Assembly (NCBI RefSeq): GCF_014203095.1
Contig: NZ_JACHIG010000009.1
Location: 248,001-312,000 of the forward strand
From: Prosthecobacter vanneervenii
Lineage (GTDB): Bacteria > Verrucomicrobiota > Verrucomicrobiia > Verrucomicrobiales > Verrucomicrobiaceae
Direction: 5' to 3'
DNA: 64,000 nucleotides
The notes under the pieces were generated by a model, which saw only the letters and a list, made by a program, of their open reading frames with translations, made no database searches and was not told the origin of the DNA. Positions 15,001-27,000 of this stretch are shown here, piece by piece (position 1 is the first letter of the stretch; the number at the start of each line of letters is the position of its first letter). A program made the translations under genes and the position numbers.

Positions 15001-18000
15001 CCGCTTAAGCCGACAGCGGAGTTTGCCGTGCTAGTGACCGATGCAGGTGCAGCGGCAAAGCTGGTGAAGGAACCATTCAAGCCACCGGATGAGAATCCGT
15101 AGGAAGAGGCGTTACCTGCGGAAATGGTATTGCTCTTGACCACGAGCGGATAATAGCCACCTGGATAGAGGGTGGCATTGTCCAAAGCGATAGTCTGACC
15201 TGAGGTACCACCCTGCGGGGTGATGGTGTTGGACTGCCCCATGGTAACGATGTCCGGGAAGATCAAGGTGCCCTGAGATCCAGCATATTGTGTAGGCTTG
15301 TCGCCACTCCACTGAAGCACCAGGAGGGTGGTGCCCGCGGAAGGATTCAGAATCGGAGCACCAGACCCGGCGGCACCATCATTGATGTAGTCCAAACGCA
15401 GCTGGTAGTTGTTGGCGGAAGTTACGTTCAGCGTCTGACCGGCAGCGAGGTTGATGACAGGCACCTCGATTGTGTTGCTGCTGTTGGAGCCATTATTGCC
15501 GACAAAGATGCCTGCGGAGGTAAGACTGGAGCTGATGTTTACCGTCAGATCGGTGTAGGTGATCAAACCACCATTTCCTGCTCCGTTGTTCTGCAGAGCC
15601 AGCAGACCACCATTGACGTTTACAGTAGGGTTGCTGCCGCCAGCAACCGTGCCAAGCGGAGAAACATTGGCACCGGAAAATCCTCCGAGCACCAGAGTAC
15701 CTTCGGTGACAGTAGCACCGCCAGTGAAGCTGTTGTTGTTGGTCAACGCCAGTGTCCCCAGACCCATCTTGTTAATGCTCGCGCCTGCTCCGCTGTCGCT
15801 AATGACGCCGGCGAGGGTGGCAATCATCTGAGGAGATTCAACATTTACGGTGGTGACGCCCGTGTTGAGAGTGGTGGTGCCATTCAGCGTGAGGTTGTTG
15901 GTGCCTCTGAAGTTAAGGTCGGTCACCCCACTGTTGAGCTGCCAGTTGTTGTTGACCGTGAAGTTGCCTGAGGAAGCCAGATAGGTGCCCGAAGCGATGT
16001 TCAAGGTTCCAGTTCCAAGAGGTCCGGCGGAAACGGGGTTTGCCACATTACCAGTCAGAGTTGTCGGCGTGCTGCTAACGCCGATCATGAGTCCACCGGC
16101 ATTGAGGTTTACTCCGCCAGAAAAGAGGCTGCCGCCGCTCAACTGAAGAAGACCATTTCCGGTCTTGGTCAGAGTAAATGCGGCTGCACCAGTGGTGTCT
16201 GTGATGGCAGAGGCGATATTGAGCGCAGGAGTGATAGCGGTGTAAAGAGCGGAAGCAGCATCAGGCGTGACAATGCCACCAATGTTGAAGACATTGCTCG
16301 TAGCAGAACCTGGTGTCAGGAAGCCCCCGGTGATCAGCGGTGTCACAACGGCATTGTTTGTAGCCACACTAACCAGCGTGCTTCCGTTACCGGTCAGTGT
16401 CAGTGCATAACCTGCGGTGATGTTCACTGTTGGAGTTCCTGTGCCGCCATTGTTGTTGAACACGAGATTGGTCAGCGTGTTGGCATACTGGAGATTGAGC
16501 GTGGAACTGCCGTTGAGGGTGACTCCGTTACGTGCGTCGATCTGGCCAGTGAACAGGTTTTCTGTCAGCGTGGCGTTCGTGAGAATGATGTTTGGATTGG
16601 CGCTGGAGTAAGGAATGACGACATTTGTCGCATTAAGGCCGCTGCCTGGGCTGCTGAGGAACACAGTGCCTTGGTCAATGACAGTTCCGCCGCTGTAAGT
16701 ATTGGCATTCGTCAGCACTGTCGTGCCAGCCCCTGACTTTACAAAGGAGGTGATGGCACCGCCACCTGCGTCTGCGATCACGGAGTTGATGACAAACGCG
16801 GGAGTAAAGGTGTAGGTCTGGCCGCTCAGACTGGAGGCGGCACCATAGTTCATGGTGATCGTTTTGCCATCAGCGGAGACCGCCGTGACAAAGCTGCCTG
16901 CTTGGATGCCAGTGCCGGAAACAAGCATGCCAGGGGTCACTGTTCCAGGAGAAATGGCCACGGCAGAAGCCAACGACAAGGATGTAGAATTGGCCACTGA
17001 ACCAGTGGCGGAGCCTGTGCCAGTGGCCGTCGTGGCATTGGCATTGTAAACGACCAGTTCAGTCGTATTAGAGGTTCCTGCGGTGCCAGCAGTGATCACA
17101 CCAGCATTGCCTCCGAGTGTGCCGATCTGCGAGCCGGCCTGATTATTAGCGCGCATAAGGCCGCCATAGACGAGATTCAGCACATCCGAGTTTCCGGTGA
17201 AGAGGATGTCGTTTTGCACCCCTGTCGCGCTGTAAAGGCGCAGCATTCCAGTGGATGCGCCGCCTGAAGGAAGAACAAGAGCCTGATTCGTGCCAGCCGA
17301 CACGTTGGTGATGAGATTGGTATCAAAGCCGAAGAGAGTTCCACCAGAAAGGTAGCCGCCTGCGTATCCCTGATATCCCGCAGTGCCCAGCGCACCGACC
17401 CCCTGCGTAATGTTGTAGCTTGCGTAATCATTGCTGTCCGTGATGGCCCATGCACCAATGGCACCGGTGGCGTTATTTGAAATCCCACTGTTCACCAAGA
17501 TACGCGGATTGGTGCCTACGGTACCAAGTGTGCTGTTGAGGCTGTTGTTGCCGGAAATGAAATTGACCGTAGCCCCCGTGGAGCGGCTGAGGCTGGTGAG
17601 GATCAGGTCCGCCATGCCATAGTTGCCAGTTGCCTGAACAGTAGATTGAAGGGCGCTTGCACCCGAGGCAGCGGTCACCGCGCCCAAGACTTCAGAGGAG
17701 TTGGAGTCAACACGACCATTCAGGGCGATCGTGGCACCATTGAGGGTTATGGCGGCCGTGTCACTGATTCGATTGGCGATGTCGATGGCAAGCTGCGCAC
17801 TGTTGTCGAGATTCAGCGTGGCGAAGCTGATGGTGATGGAGCTGGTGTTCAGCAGCGTCGCATTGTCGCGAAGTGTGACTGTGCCACCAATGATGCTGGT
17901 GGTCCCCGTGTAAGTCTGCGCCTGCTCCCAAGTAGTGGTGTTGGTACCAATTTTGGTAAGGTTTAAGCCTGTGCCACTGATGGTCCCGGCAAAACTGCCC

Positions 18001-21000
18001 ATGTTGGTGATGAAGTTCGCATTAGCAATGCTCGAGGTGACCACTCCGCCCTGATTTCCAGGCAGTGTCAGCGAGGTGGATGCCAGATTGGCCCACTGTG
18101 TGGTGCCATTCAGATCCAGGGTGGCACCATTGTTCACCGTGATGGTCTGGTTCGGGAAAAGAGTGTTCAGCACCGTGCTTGTTCCTGGCGCAGTGAGGGT
18201 GCCATTCAGTTTGGTGATACCACCATTCAGAGTGGTCGTGCCCGTGTAGAACTGCGTGGCATTGATATTCAGGTTGCCTCCAAGCCCCTTGGTGAGACCA
18301 CCGTTGTTGATAAGGCTGCCAACGCTCGGCAACGTACTCAGTGTGGGCCCGGTGATGACGCTGTTCAGATTTAGGGTGGCACCTGTGTTGACCTGGATCA
18401 CGCCTTCCGTCCCCTGTGCTCCAAAGGCCAGACGTGGCACGCTGATGGTGTCCGTGGCGGTGCCGGTAACCAGAAGACCACCGCTGGTCAAAGTAAGCTG
18501 CTGGAAGCTGTTGGACACAGCGCCGACGGTGATGGGTGTGCCGCTGTCACTGATCTTGAGCGCATTGATCACGCTATAGAGGTTCAGGAAACTGGTGCTG
18601 GTGTTGGTGCCATCAGCAATGAGTGTACTTCCGGTGCCAGGCAGGAAGCTCACGTTGCCATTTCCTGCTGCAGCATTCTGGGAGATGGTGATCGAGGTCG
18701 GACTATTGATGGCCGTGATGATCGTCCCCTGAGCGATGTTTGCCCCGACGACCTGCTGACCAATGTAAAGATTGGCAGTGTTGACTCCGGTGACGGTCGT
18801 GCTCGCAGTTGTATTGATACCTGTCACGGTCTTGCCAGCGATGGTTGCATTCAGATTTGCCGATGAACCCACATAACCCGTGAAAGCCTGCAGTCCATTG
18901 CTGCCAAAAGTGGCGAAGTCGGTGCCTGCGACGGTGATCTTGGGCACGATCGATGTGTTGTTGGTCATCGGCAGGCCGATGGTGATGGTCTGTCCACTGG
19001 AAAGCCCTGTTCCAAGCGGCGTCGTGCTCAGAGTGATCTGAGTGCCATTGACGATAGTTGCAATGGTGGTGTTGGGAGCAATATTGGCACCAACAACCGC
19101 CTGGCCTGTGGCGAGACCGGCTGTACTGCCCACAGTGACGGTCGTAGAGGTCGTAGCGGCCGTGGTTGTGAAATTCTGACCTGCCATGACCTTGTTGGTA
19201 GAAGTACCGACTCCTCCAGTGAGATTCAGAGTGCCGCCACCGCCAAAGGCAACAGCATTGAAGTTAAGCACCAAGTTGCCACCGTTGTTGACCATGTTGA
19301 TGACACTCTGGCCGCCATTGATGGTGAGCACACCAGCCTGCCCGGCCGTGCCTTCGGTGCTGCCGGCCGAGTTGCCAAGCAGATTAAATGTGGCCCCCTG
19401 AAGCGTAAGTGCGTGGTCGCCCAGACGGTTGGTGTAACCACCTGCCGCAGTCATGTTGCCACCGCTGGCGGTCGTGTTGTCCAAGGTCAAGGTGGCAGCG
19501 TTGGCAACGGTGGTGAGAGTCGTACCACCGAAGCTGACTGTGGCCCCATTAGCGACTGTAGCAGCCAGGGACAGCGTGACCGTGGTGCCGCTAATGGCGC
19601 TGATAGTGGTTCCCGGAGCGATGCCTGGGCCTGCGACAGCCATACCCGTGAAAAGCCCTGTATTGCTTGCAACTGTAAGCGTGGTGGAGGCGGTGGATGC
19701 AGCGCTCGCGGTGGTCTGCACAGCAAAACTCAGAGCACCATTGGCCCCCTTGAGTGTCGTGGTACCGCCGAAGAAGTTGGCCGGGCCGAAGAAAGTGCTG
19801 TTTCCTGTCAGATTCAGAGCACCCGTGGCATTGTAGGTGAAGGTGCTGTTCTGGCTGCTCGCAGCAGCTCCATTTACAATCGAAGAGCTGATGTTGTAGA
19901 TCCCGGTGCCTTCCAGAGTCAGGGTGCGGGCAGTGGCGGCGGCTTCGGATAGCGCCACATTGTTGGTGCTGAATGTCAGTGAGGCACCACCGCTGAGATT
20001 GTTGTAGATGGCACGGTTACCACCATTGTTCTGCAAGCTATAGCCAAGGGTGGCGTTGCCGGCGAATTCAATGGAACTGGTGCCAGAAATAACGCCATAG
20101 TTGTTGGTCAACTGCATTCCTGCGAGAAGGGCGTTGCCCGTCGAACTGGTAAGATCAACCGAGGAAAGAAGCACACCGCCCTGAATCTGGAGCGGACCGG
20201 TGCCGAAGGTCACGGGAGATTGGGTTGTGTTGGTGACAAAACCTTCAACCAGGGCAAATCCATTGGTGAAGTTTTGCTGATAGCTCAAGTTTGCCGTGGC
20301 GGAGGTCGTGGCCGCCTGGGAGAGCGTGTAGCTAGTGGCGCTCACGATGGTTGCAATGGTCGTATTCGCAGGAATGCCTGCGCCGGTGACGAGCATACCT
20401 TGGTAGAGACCCGCAGTGCTTGCCACCGTGACGGTGGTCGTGCTGTTGGTCGTGCTGCTGAGAGAAGTCGTGGTCGTCGTAGGATGCCAGGTGAGGTTGT
20501 TGAGCATGTTCACCGTGACTCCTGTGGCGAAGTTGGAACTGGACACTGTGCCGTTGAAGACAGTGTTGCCAGTTCCAAAAAGGGTGAAGTTACGCACAGC
20601 TGCTGTATCGAGGCTCTGCAACTGGCCGTTGATGGTCAAGGTGCCAGGCGCTGTGTTTGTGCCGATGGTGTTGACGATATTCCAAGGGTTTCCGGTGACA
20701 CCGGAAATGTTTCCGTTGATCGTGATGTTATTGGATCCAGCAAAGATAGCCGCTGTGTTGCTGCCGATGACGATGGGCTGCGAGATGGAGAGAGGACCAT
20801 TCGTGGAATAAATGCCGCCGTTGCTGAACAGCAGGGCACCAAAGATGAGCGGAGTATAGGTGGCACCGCTATTTGGAGTGGTGCGAGTGTTGCTAATTTG
20901 GAAGTGGGTCGAATCCAGAATGGCAGTGATGATATCCCCATAACCAAGGCCAGCACCGCTGACGTTTTCACCAACGACAAGCCCCGCAGTAGTGCCCGTT

Positions 21001-24000
21001 CCAAGTGTGATGGTTGTACCGTTGTTCACGCCGCCCGTGATGCCAGCCGGCCCCGTTACCCCTAGCGATGAACTTCCCGATGTGGAAGCAGCGCTGGAGA
21101 TAGCGAGGTAACCGGCGTTGATCTGTGTGCCGCCGGTGTAGGTATTGTTACCGGAGAGAATCCAGGTGCCACCGTCATTTTTGACAAGCTGAAGAGCACC
21201 GCCACTATCTGCGATGGCAGAAGAGATGGTGTTGGCGTCATTGCTGAAACCGCGCAGGTCAAGTGTGGCGCGACCGGTTGACTGGTTGACGAAGTTCGTC
21301 AGAACCAGAGGGCCAGAACCATCGGCGGAGATACGAACCGTCTGAGCCGAGCCAATCATCCTGATCTGGCGGGAGCTTGTCTCCCCAGTGCCTGAATAAA
21401 GCAGGGACACCGTGTTGCCACCGGATCCCAATGTGAGAATGCCACTGCCATCGCCAAAGGCGCTGGATGCAACGGAGCCACCTCCGATGCTGCTCACAAA
21501 AGTGGCACCGTTAGTCAGGAAGGTATCGCCTGAGTACGTATTGGCTCCGGTGATGTAAAGAGTGCCGCCACCGGTTTTGATGAGACCGCTGCCCGCGCCA
21601 CCACTGATGACGCCCGAAAGAGTTGCAAAATCGTAGTTGGAGGATGAGTTGTCCTGCACCTGGATAGTTCTCACTGCACCGTTGAGATTTAAAGGATTGG
21701 TCAGCGTGACATCCGACTGTGCTGTGGAAGAGTTCAAAATCAGTGCGCCAGTTCCATTGCCGATGCCGCCGGTGCCGAAATTGATTGTCGCGTTCGCTCC
21801 ACCAATATTTACCTGCAGAGGAGCGATGCTGGCAGCAAAGCCACCACTCAGGTTGGCATTCCACTGCATCTGTCCGCTGCCGGTGCCGATGCTGCGATTA
21901 AAGACCCCCGTTGTTTCCAAAACGCCATCGTTACCGGCCGCGACGTTGAATACGAGGTTGCTGGCGGTGGGCAGGCTCGTGCCGTCTGCGGCACGCAGCA
22001 TACCCTGCGTGATTGTGGTGGCTCCGGTGTAGGCGTTGGAGGCGTTGCCAAGAATCCACAAGCTCCCCCCTGTCTTGGTCAGTGAGAGTGTGGCACTGTC
22101 GATCGTGTTGTTAATCAGCCGGAGATCGATTTCATTGTCTCCGAGCGAGTTGCCCTGCAAAGTCAGGGTCTTGGCACCACTTGTTCCAAACACCACTGCG
22201 CCGGTGTTGTTGAAAATCAGCGCTGCATTGTTCTGGTTGTTTGCGGTATTGACCTGCTGTGCGCCATAAGAGCCAGAGGAATCAAGCACGGCATTACCAG
22301 CCAGGGTAAAGAGGCGGTCAATGCTGATGCTCGGAGTCTGCGTGACCTGGTAAATGGATGCGTTGTTCCCCGTGTACTGCAGTGTGCCACCACCGAAAAC
22401 AAGGTTTGCAGCAGCATTGCTGGAAGCACCAATCGAGCTGGCAACGCCACCGTTGGCCAGCGAAGTGACTGCCAAGACACCCGCGTTGATGGTGGTAACC
22501 CCCGTGTAGGTGTTCACCCCGGTCAAAGACTCGGTGCCAGTACCATTTTTTGTGATGTTAAGCAAACCAGTGCCGTTCTGAATGAGACCGGAGAAAACAC
22601 CAGAGGCGGTGCCTGTTCCCGCCACTCCGAGATTAAGGGTGGTCTGCGTGCTGCTGCTGTTGGTGATGGTGCCTGCACCGGCCAGACCACCAATGGTGGT
22701 GGCAATATAGGAGGGACCACCTGTATAGAGCGCCTGGGAAGCGCCGGCACCGTTGACGTCCAGCGTGGTCCCCTGACGTAGAGTTGTCACGTTGGCGGCT
22801 GCGATACCCCCCAGTGCTGCAGTCGCGCCAGAAAGCTGGACCGTGCCTTCATTGATGTTGGTGTTTCCAGTAAAGGCGTTGGCGGCGTTGATGATCAGCT
22901 TGCCGGCGCCGTTTTTGGTAAGGCCGCCGGTGATGCCGCTGGTGATAGGGGTGCTGAGCGTGAGAGTATCGGAGGCGGTGTCTGTGCGGATCACAAGATC
23001 AGCACTACCGGTGCCGGAAATGCCCGTGCCGCCCGTGAAAGTGACGCTATTTCCGCCTGTGACAATAATTCCGCCAGAGACGTTGGTGCCGTTGTTGATG
23101 CTCAGTGTCGCACCCGCGGCCAGTGTAATGGTGGCTGCTGCATTGATTTTGGCGCCTGCATTCCATGTAGCCGTGGCTTGTGCAGTATAGTTTCCAGTGA
23201 TGTTGTAAGGTGTGGTGTTGGAACCAGCGAGAGATGTTCCGCCAGCCGCTGCAGTGTAGGCCGCTGCAGCTGCAGCTCCGCCTGCTGTCACCCCGCCCAT
23301 AAAGTCCGCACCATTGTAATACACATGTGCGTTAGCGATGCCGTTTGTGGCAGTGACAGCCGCAGTAAAGGTTGCGCTCGTATTAGTAGGGGAAATGATG
23401 TTGAGGCCCGTGCCTGCGGAGACCGTTCCGAGAGAGGCAAAGTTCAACGTGTTTGTGCCGCTCAGGGGAGCATCCAGTTTGACGGTGCCCGCGCCCGCAG
23501 TGGGTGTCAGCGCCCCGAGAGTTTGCGTCAGACCAGCCAGTGCGGTGTTGGCGTATTCGAAGGTACCACCAGCCCAGCCATTGCCAGTAAGAGCATCCGT
23601 GTTGAACACCAGAGCCTGAGTCGTTGCGAAAAGACTTGAGCCGCTGCCAGTGGTGGCTGTGGGCTGCACCTGAAGGGTGCCGCCACCCACCGTAATGGTG
23701 CCAGTAAAATTCGTGCTGGCACCAAATGTGATGGAAGTTCCGTTGGCGATGGTGGTGCCGATGTTGCTGCTCAGCGTCACGATGGTAACACCACTGTTGG
23801 TGACCACATTGGTCACAACTCCACCTGTTGGGACGTTGGTGGAACCGCCTGCAGTCACCACCTCGCCAACCTGCACCCCTGTGCCACTGGCAAGAGCGAT
23901 GACGTTGGAGTTTGCGGCTCCGTAGGTAAAGGTCAGGTTGGTGGGATTCCCGGTGGCCGTTGCATTGGCAGAGAGGACGAAATGTGTGGCGTCAGTAATG

Positions 24001-27000
24001 GATGCCACGGTGGCATTGCTGGGAATGCCGGTTCCGGATACGGCCAGCCCAGGAACGAGGCCCGCAGTGCTTGTGACAGTGACTGTCGTGGTGCCATTGA
24101 TGGTGCTGTTGCCGCTGCTCATGGTCAACGTCGAAACAGTGGTGGTGGCAGCTCCTGCGCCGTAGCTGGCGACCGAAGGGGCATAAAGCCAAGTAGCTCC
24201 CCCAACCTTGCTCAGGGCCGTGGTATTGGTCGCAGAGTTGTTTTGAATGACACCCTGGATCTGGTTGATGATGGAAGAGGAGGCAGAACCGCCCAGGTAG
24301 AAGGTCTTTACACCAGCGCCCCCAGCCCCGATGGAGCTGGTGAAAATGAGTGCGGAAGGAGCGGTGCCGGACTGATTTGCCAAGACGCCTGTCGAGTTCG
24401 TGGTGGTGATGAGGTTGATCGCCATCGGCGTCGTTTCCCCTGCGCCGGTGCCAGCAGCACCCAGATAGCTCAAAACACCACCTGTCGGCGTTGTTCCTCC
24501 CACTCCCAAGTTCAAACCATTGTTACTGCCAGTTGTGGAAGTCGTATTTTGATTGAGCAGCGTTTTAATATTCGTAACCGCCAGCGTTCCCTGGCTGATC
24601 GAGGCGGCCCCAGTAAAGGTGCTGTTGCTGGCAGCGGTGGTGTTGCTGCCGTTCATGAGGAGGTAGCCCTGACTGGACTTGGTGAAGAAGTGATCGCCAA
24701 CACCGGCAGCAATAATGTAGCCGTTGAAGACGGTGTCGCCGTTGCCGTTGATGGTCAGGGTTCGCGCGGTGCCATCACCGATGCCAGCAGAGGCATTGAG
24801 AATAAAGAGACCGTTGCTGCTGTTGGTGTATACTTCGTTGCCAGCTCCCGCACCGCCAAAGGTCCCGCCCACTCCGGTAAAGGTCACACCATAGCCGTCA
24901 CGGCCTACGATGGACATGGTTTTGCTGGCTCCCATCGTCAGGTTTTGGAACACCACATTACCGCTGGAGCCGACGTAGCTGAGAACGCCGGAAGAAGACA
25001 CCTGCTGGGTGCCCAGCCCAGTGCCACCGAGTGCACGATCAACAAAAATGACACCTGCATTGTCAGGAGTGCTGACATTGCGTGTGCTAAAGCTGCCAAC
25101 GGCATCTGTGCGAACTTCCAGCACCCCGTTGGTCGTGTTGCCATTGCCATTGTTGAAGCGGATGGCGTTGGCATCTGTGCCGACCCCGAGCGCTGCACCA
25201 TTGAAAACACGCAATGTGCCACTGTCGATTCGGATGTTGCCGATGAAGTTGTTGTTCAAGTTGCTCAGGGTAACCGAGTTGGACACGGCAGAACCTGTTT
25301 TGATTATGCCTGTCTGACCGGTGGTGCCCCCCGTCAGCAAGCCGGTGATGTTGAGATTGTTGTCGCCATATACGAGGAGAGAGTTACCTAGACCGATCGG
25401 CGAGATGTTGACCGCGCCGGAAATAGTCGTTGTCCCGCCTTCAAGTGCGAGACGCGCTTCACTCGAAGATGTAAGGCCGACAGAGAAGGTGCCGCTGAAT
25501 GTATTGGCACCGATGCTAATCAGGGCTGCGCCGACTGTATTGGGTCCGCGGCCTGAAATGATGATATTGCGGTTGAAATTGATGCCCGAAGAACCGCCCT
25601 GGACAACCAGCGAGCCCCCAGGCAGACCTGTCGTGCTGGGCACACCATTGATGATGATAGGCGAGGTACCCGAGCCTAGCTGTTGCATGCTGCTGATTTC
25701 CAGCGTGCCGTTGTTGACGTTCAGAGTGCCACTGAAGTTGTTGCTGGAATTGGTGAAGGCATAGGTGCCACCTCCTGTGATCACGATATTGCCATTCCCA
25801 CTGATGAGGCCACTGATGACATTGTGAATCTGGCTGCCGGAAAGATTGCCATACTGGTTGTAGCCACCGATTGTGAGGGTGGCACCATTGCTCAGCATAA
25901 TATTTCCCGCGCCCGAAAGGGCGCCGATGGTCGTGTTGTAGCCATTGATGTCGAGAGTGGTGCCACTGGCGAGGTAAACCGAAGAACCATTGCCAAAGGC
26001 ACCCGCAGTCTGGCCATATCCCACGTAGTAGTTGTTGTATGCGGAGGTGCCGTAGGTGATTGTGGAACCCACACCCGCCTTGATGGTGCCACCATAAATA
26101 TTGACGGCACCAGTGAAGGTATTCAGGCCGGAGAGCACCACAGTACCCACCCCATCCTGAGTATAGCTGCCGGTGCCACTGCTGATCTGGCTTCCAATGG
26201 TGAGGGTGCCAGTGCTGCTGAGCTGGTGAACGATCACTTCGGAATTGCTAGCCCCAACCTGGCCGCCACTGATGGTGACGTTGTTGGCGTTTCCTGAGTT
26301 GAAAACCAGCGCGCCGCTACTGAGGCTCAGGGTATTGCTGCCGAGATTGATGGTCTGGTCTGCACCACTGCCGCTGGTGGTGTCCAGAGTCAGGGAATTC
26401 ACGGAAAGATTGGCCGTGGCATTCAGGGTGGTAAGACCGTAGGTGGTGTAGTCGCCCGAGGCATCATTCGTGCTCGAGGTCAGGGTTGAGAGAGAACCGC
26501 TGGAAAGCGGAACGATGTTGCCACCACTGATGGAGGCAAGCCCAATCGTCGTTCCGTTGTTGACCAATGCGTAGCCGAGCACACCATTGACACCCGAGCC
26601 GGTGGCTGTCGTGCTAATGGCACCACCAGAGGAGGTGTTGAAGAGGACTGTTGATGCCGAGCCAGCGGCTCGTGTGATAGCGCTGCCGATAGCCAGAGAA
26701 CTGCCAGCCCCGACTATGATCGTGCCCGTCGTGCCAGCGGTCAAAGTCAGAGAACCCAGCGTCTGGCTGCCGCTGGTGAGGCTAAGAATCCCGCCACCCA
26801 ACGTAGTGCCGGAGGGCGTTCCGAGCGCGCCACCGGTGAATGCCAAAGTGCCGCTGCTGACGATGATAGCCCCCGTATTGGAACCGCCAGTTCCAGTCAG
26901 GGTCCATGTGCCAGTACCATTCATGGAAAGGCCACCACTGTTGCTCAAAGCCCCGGCGAGTGTCCCTGAACCGGCACCCGCGAGAGTCAATGTGCCAGCA

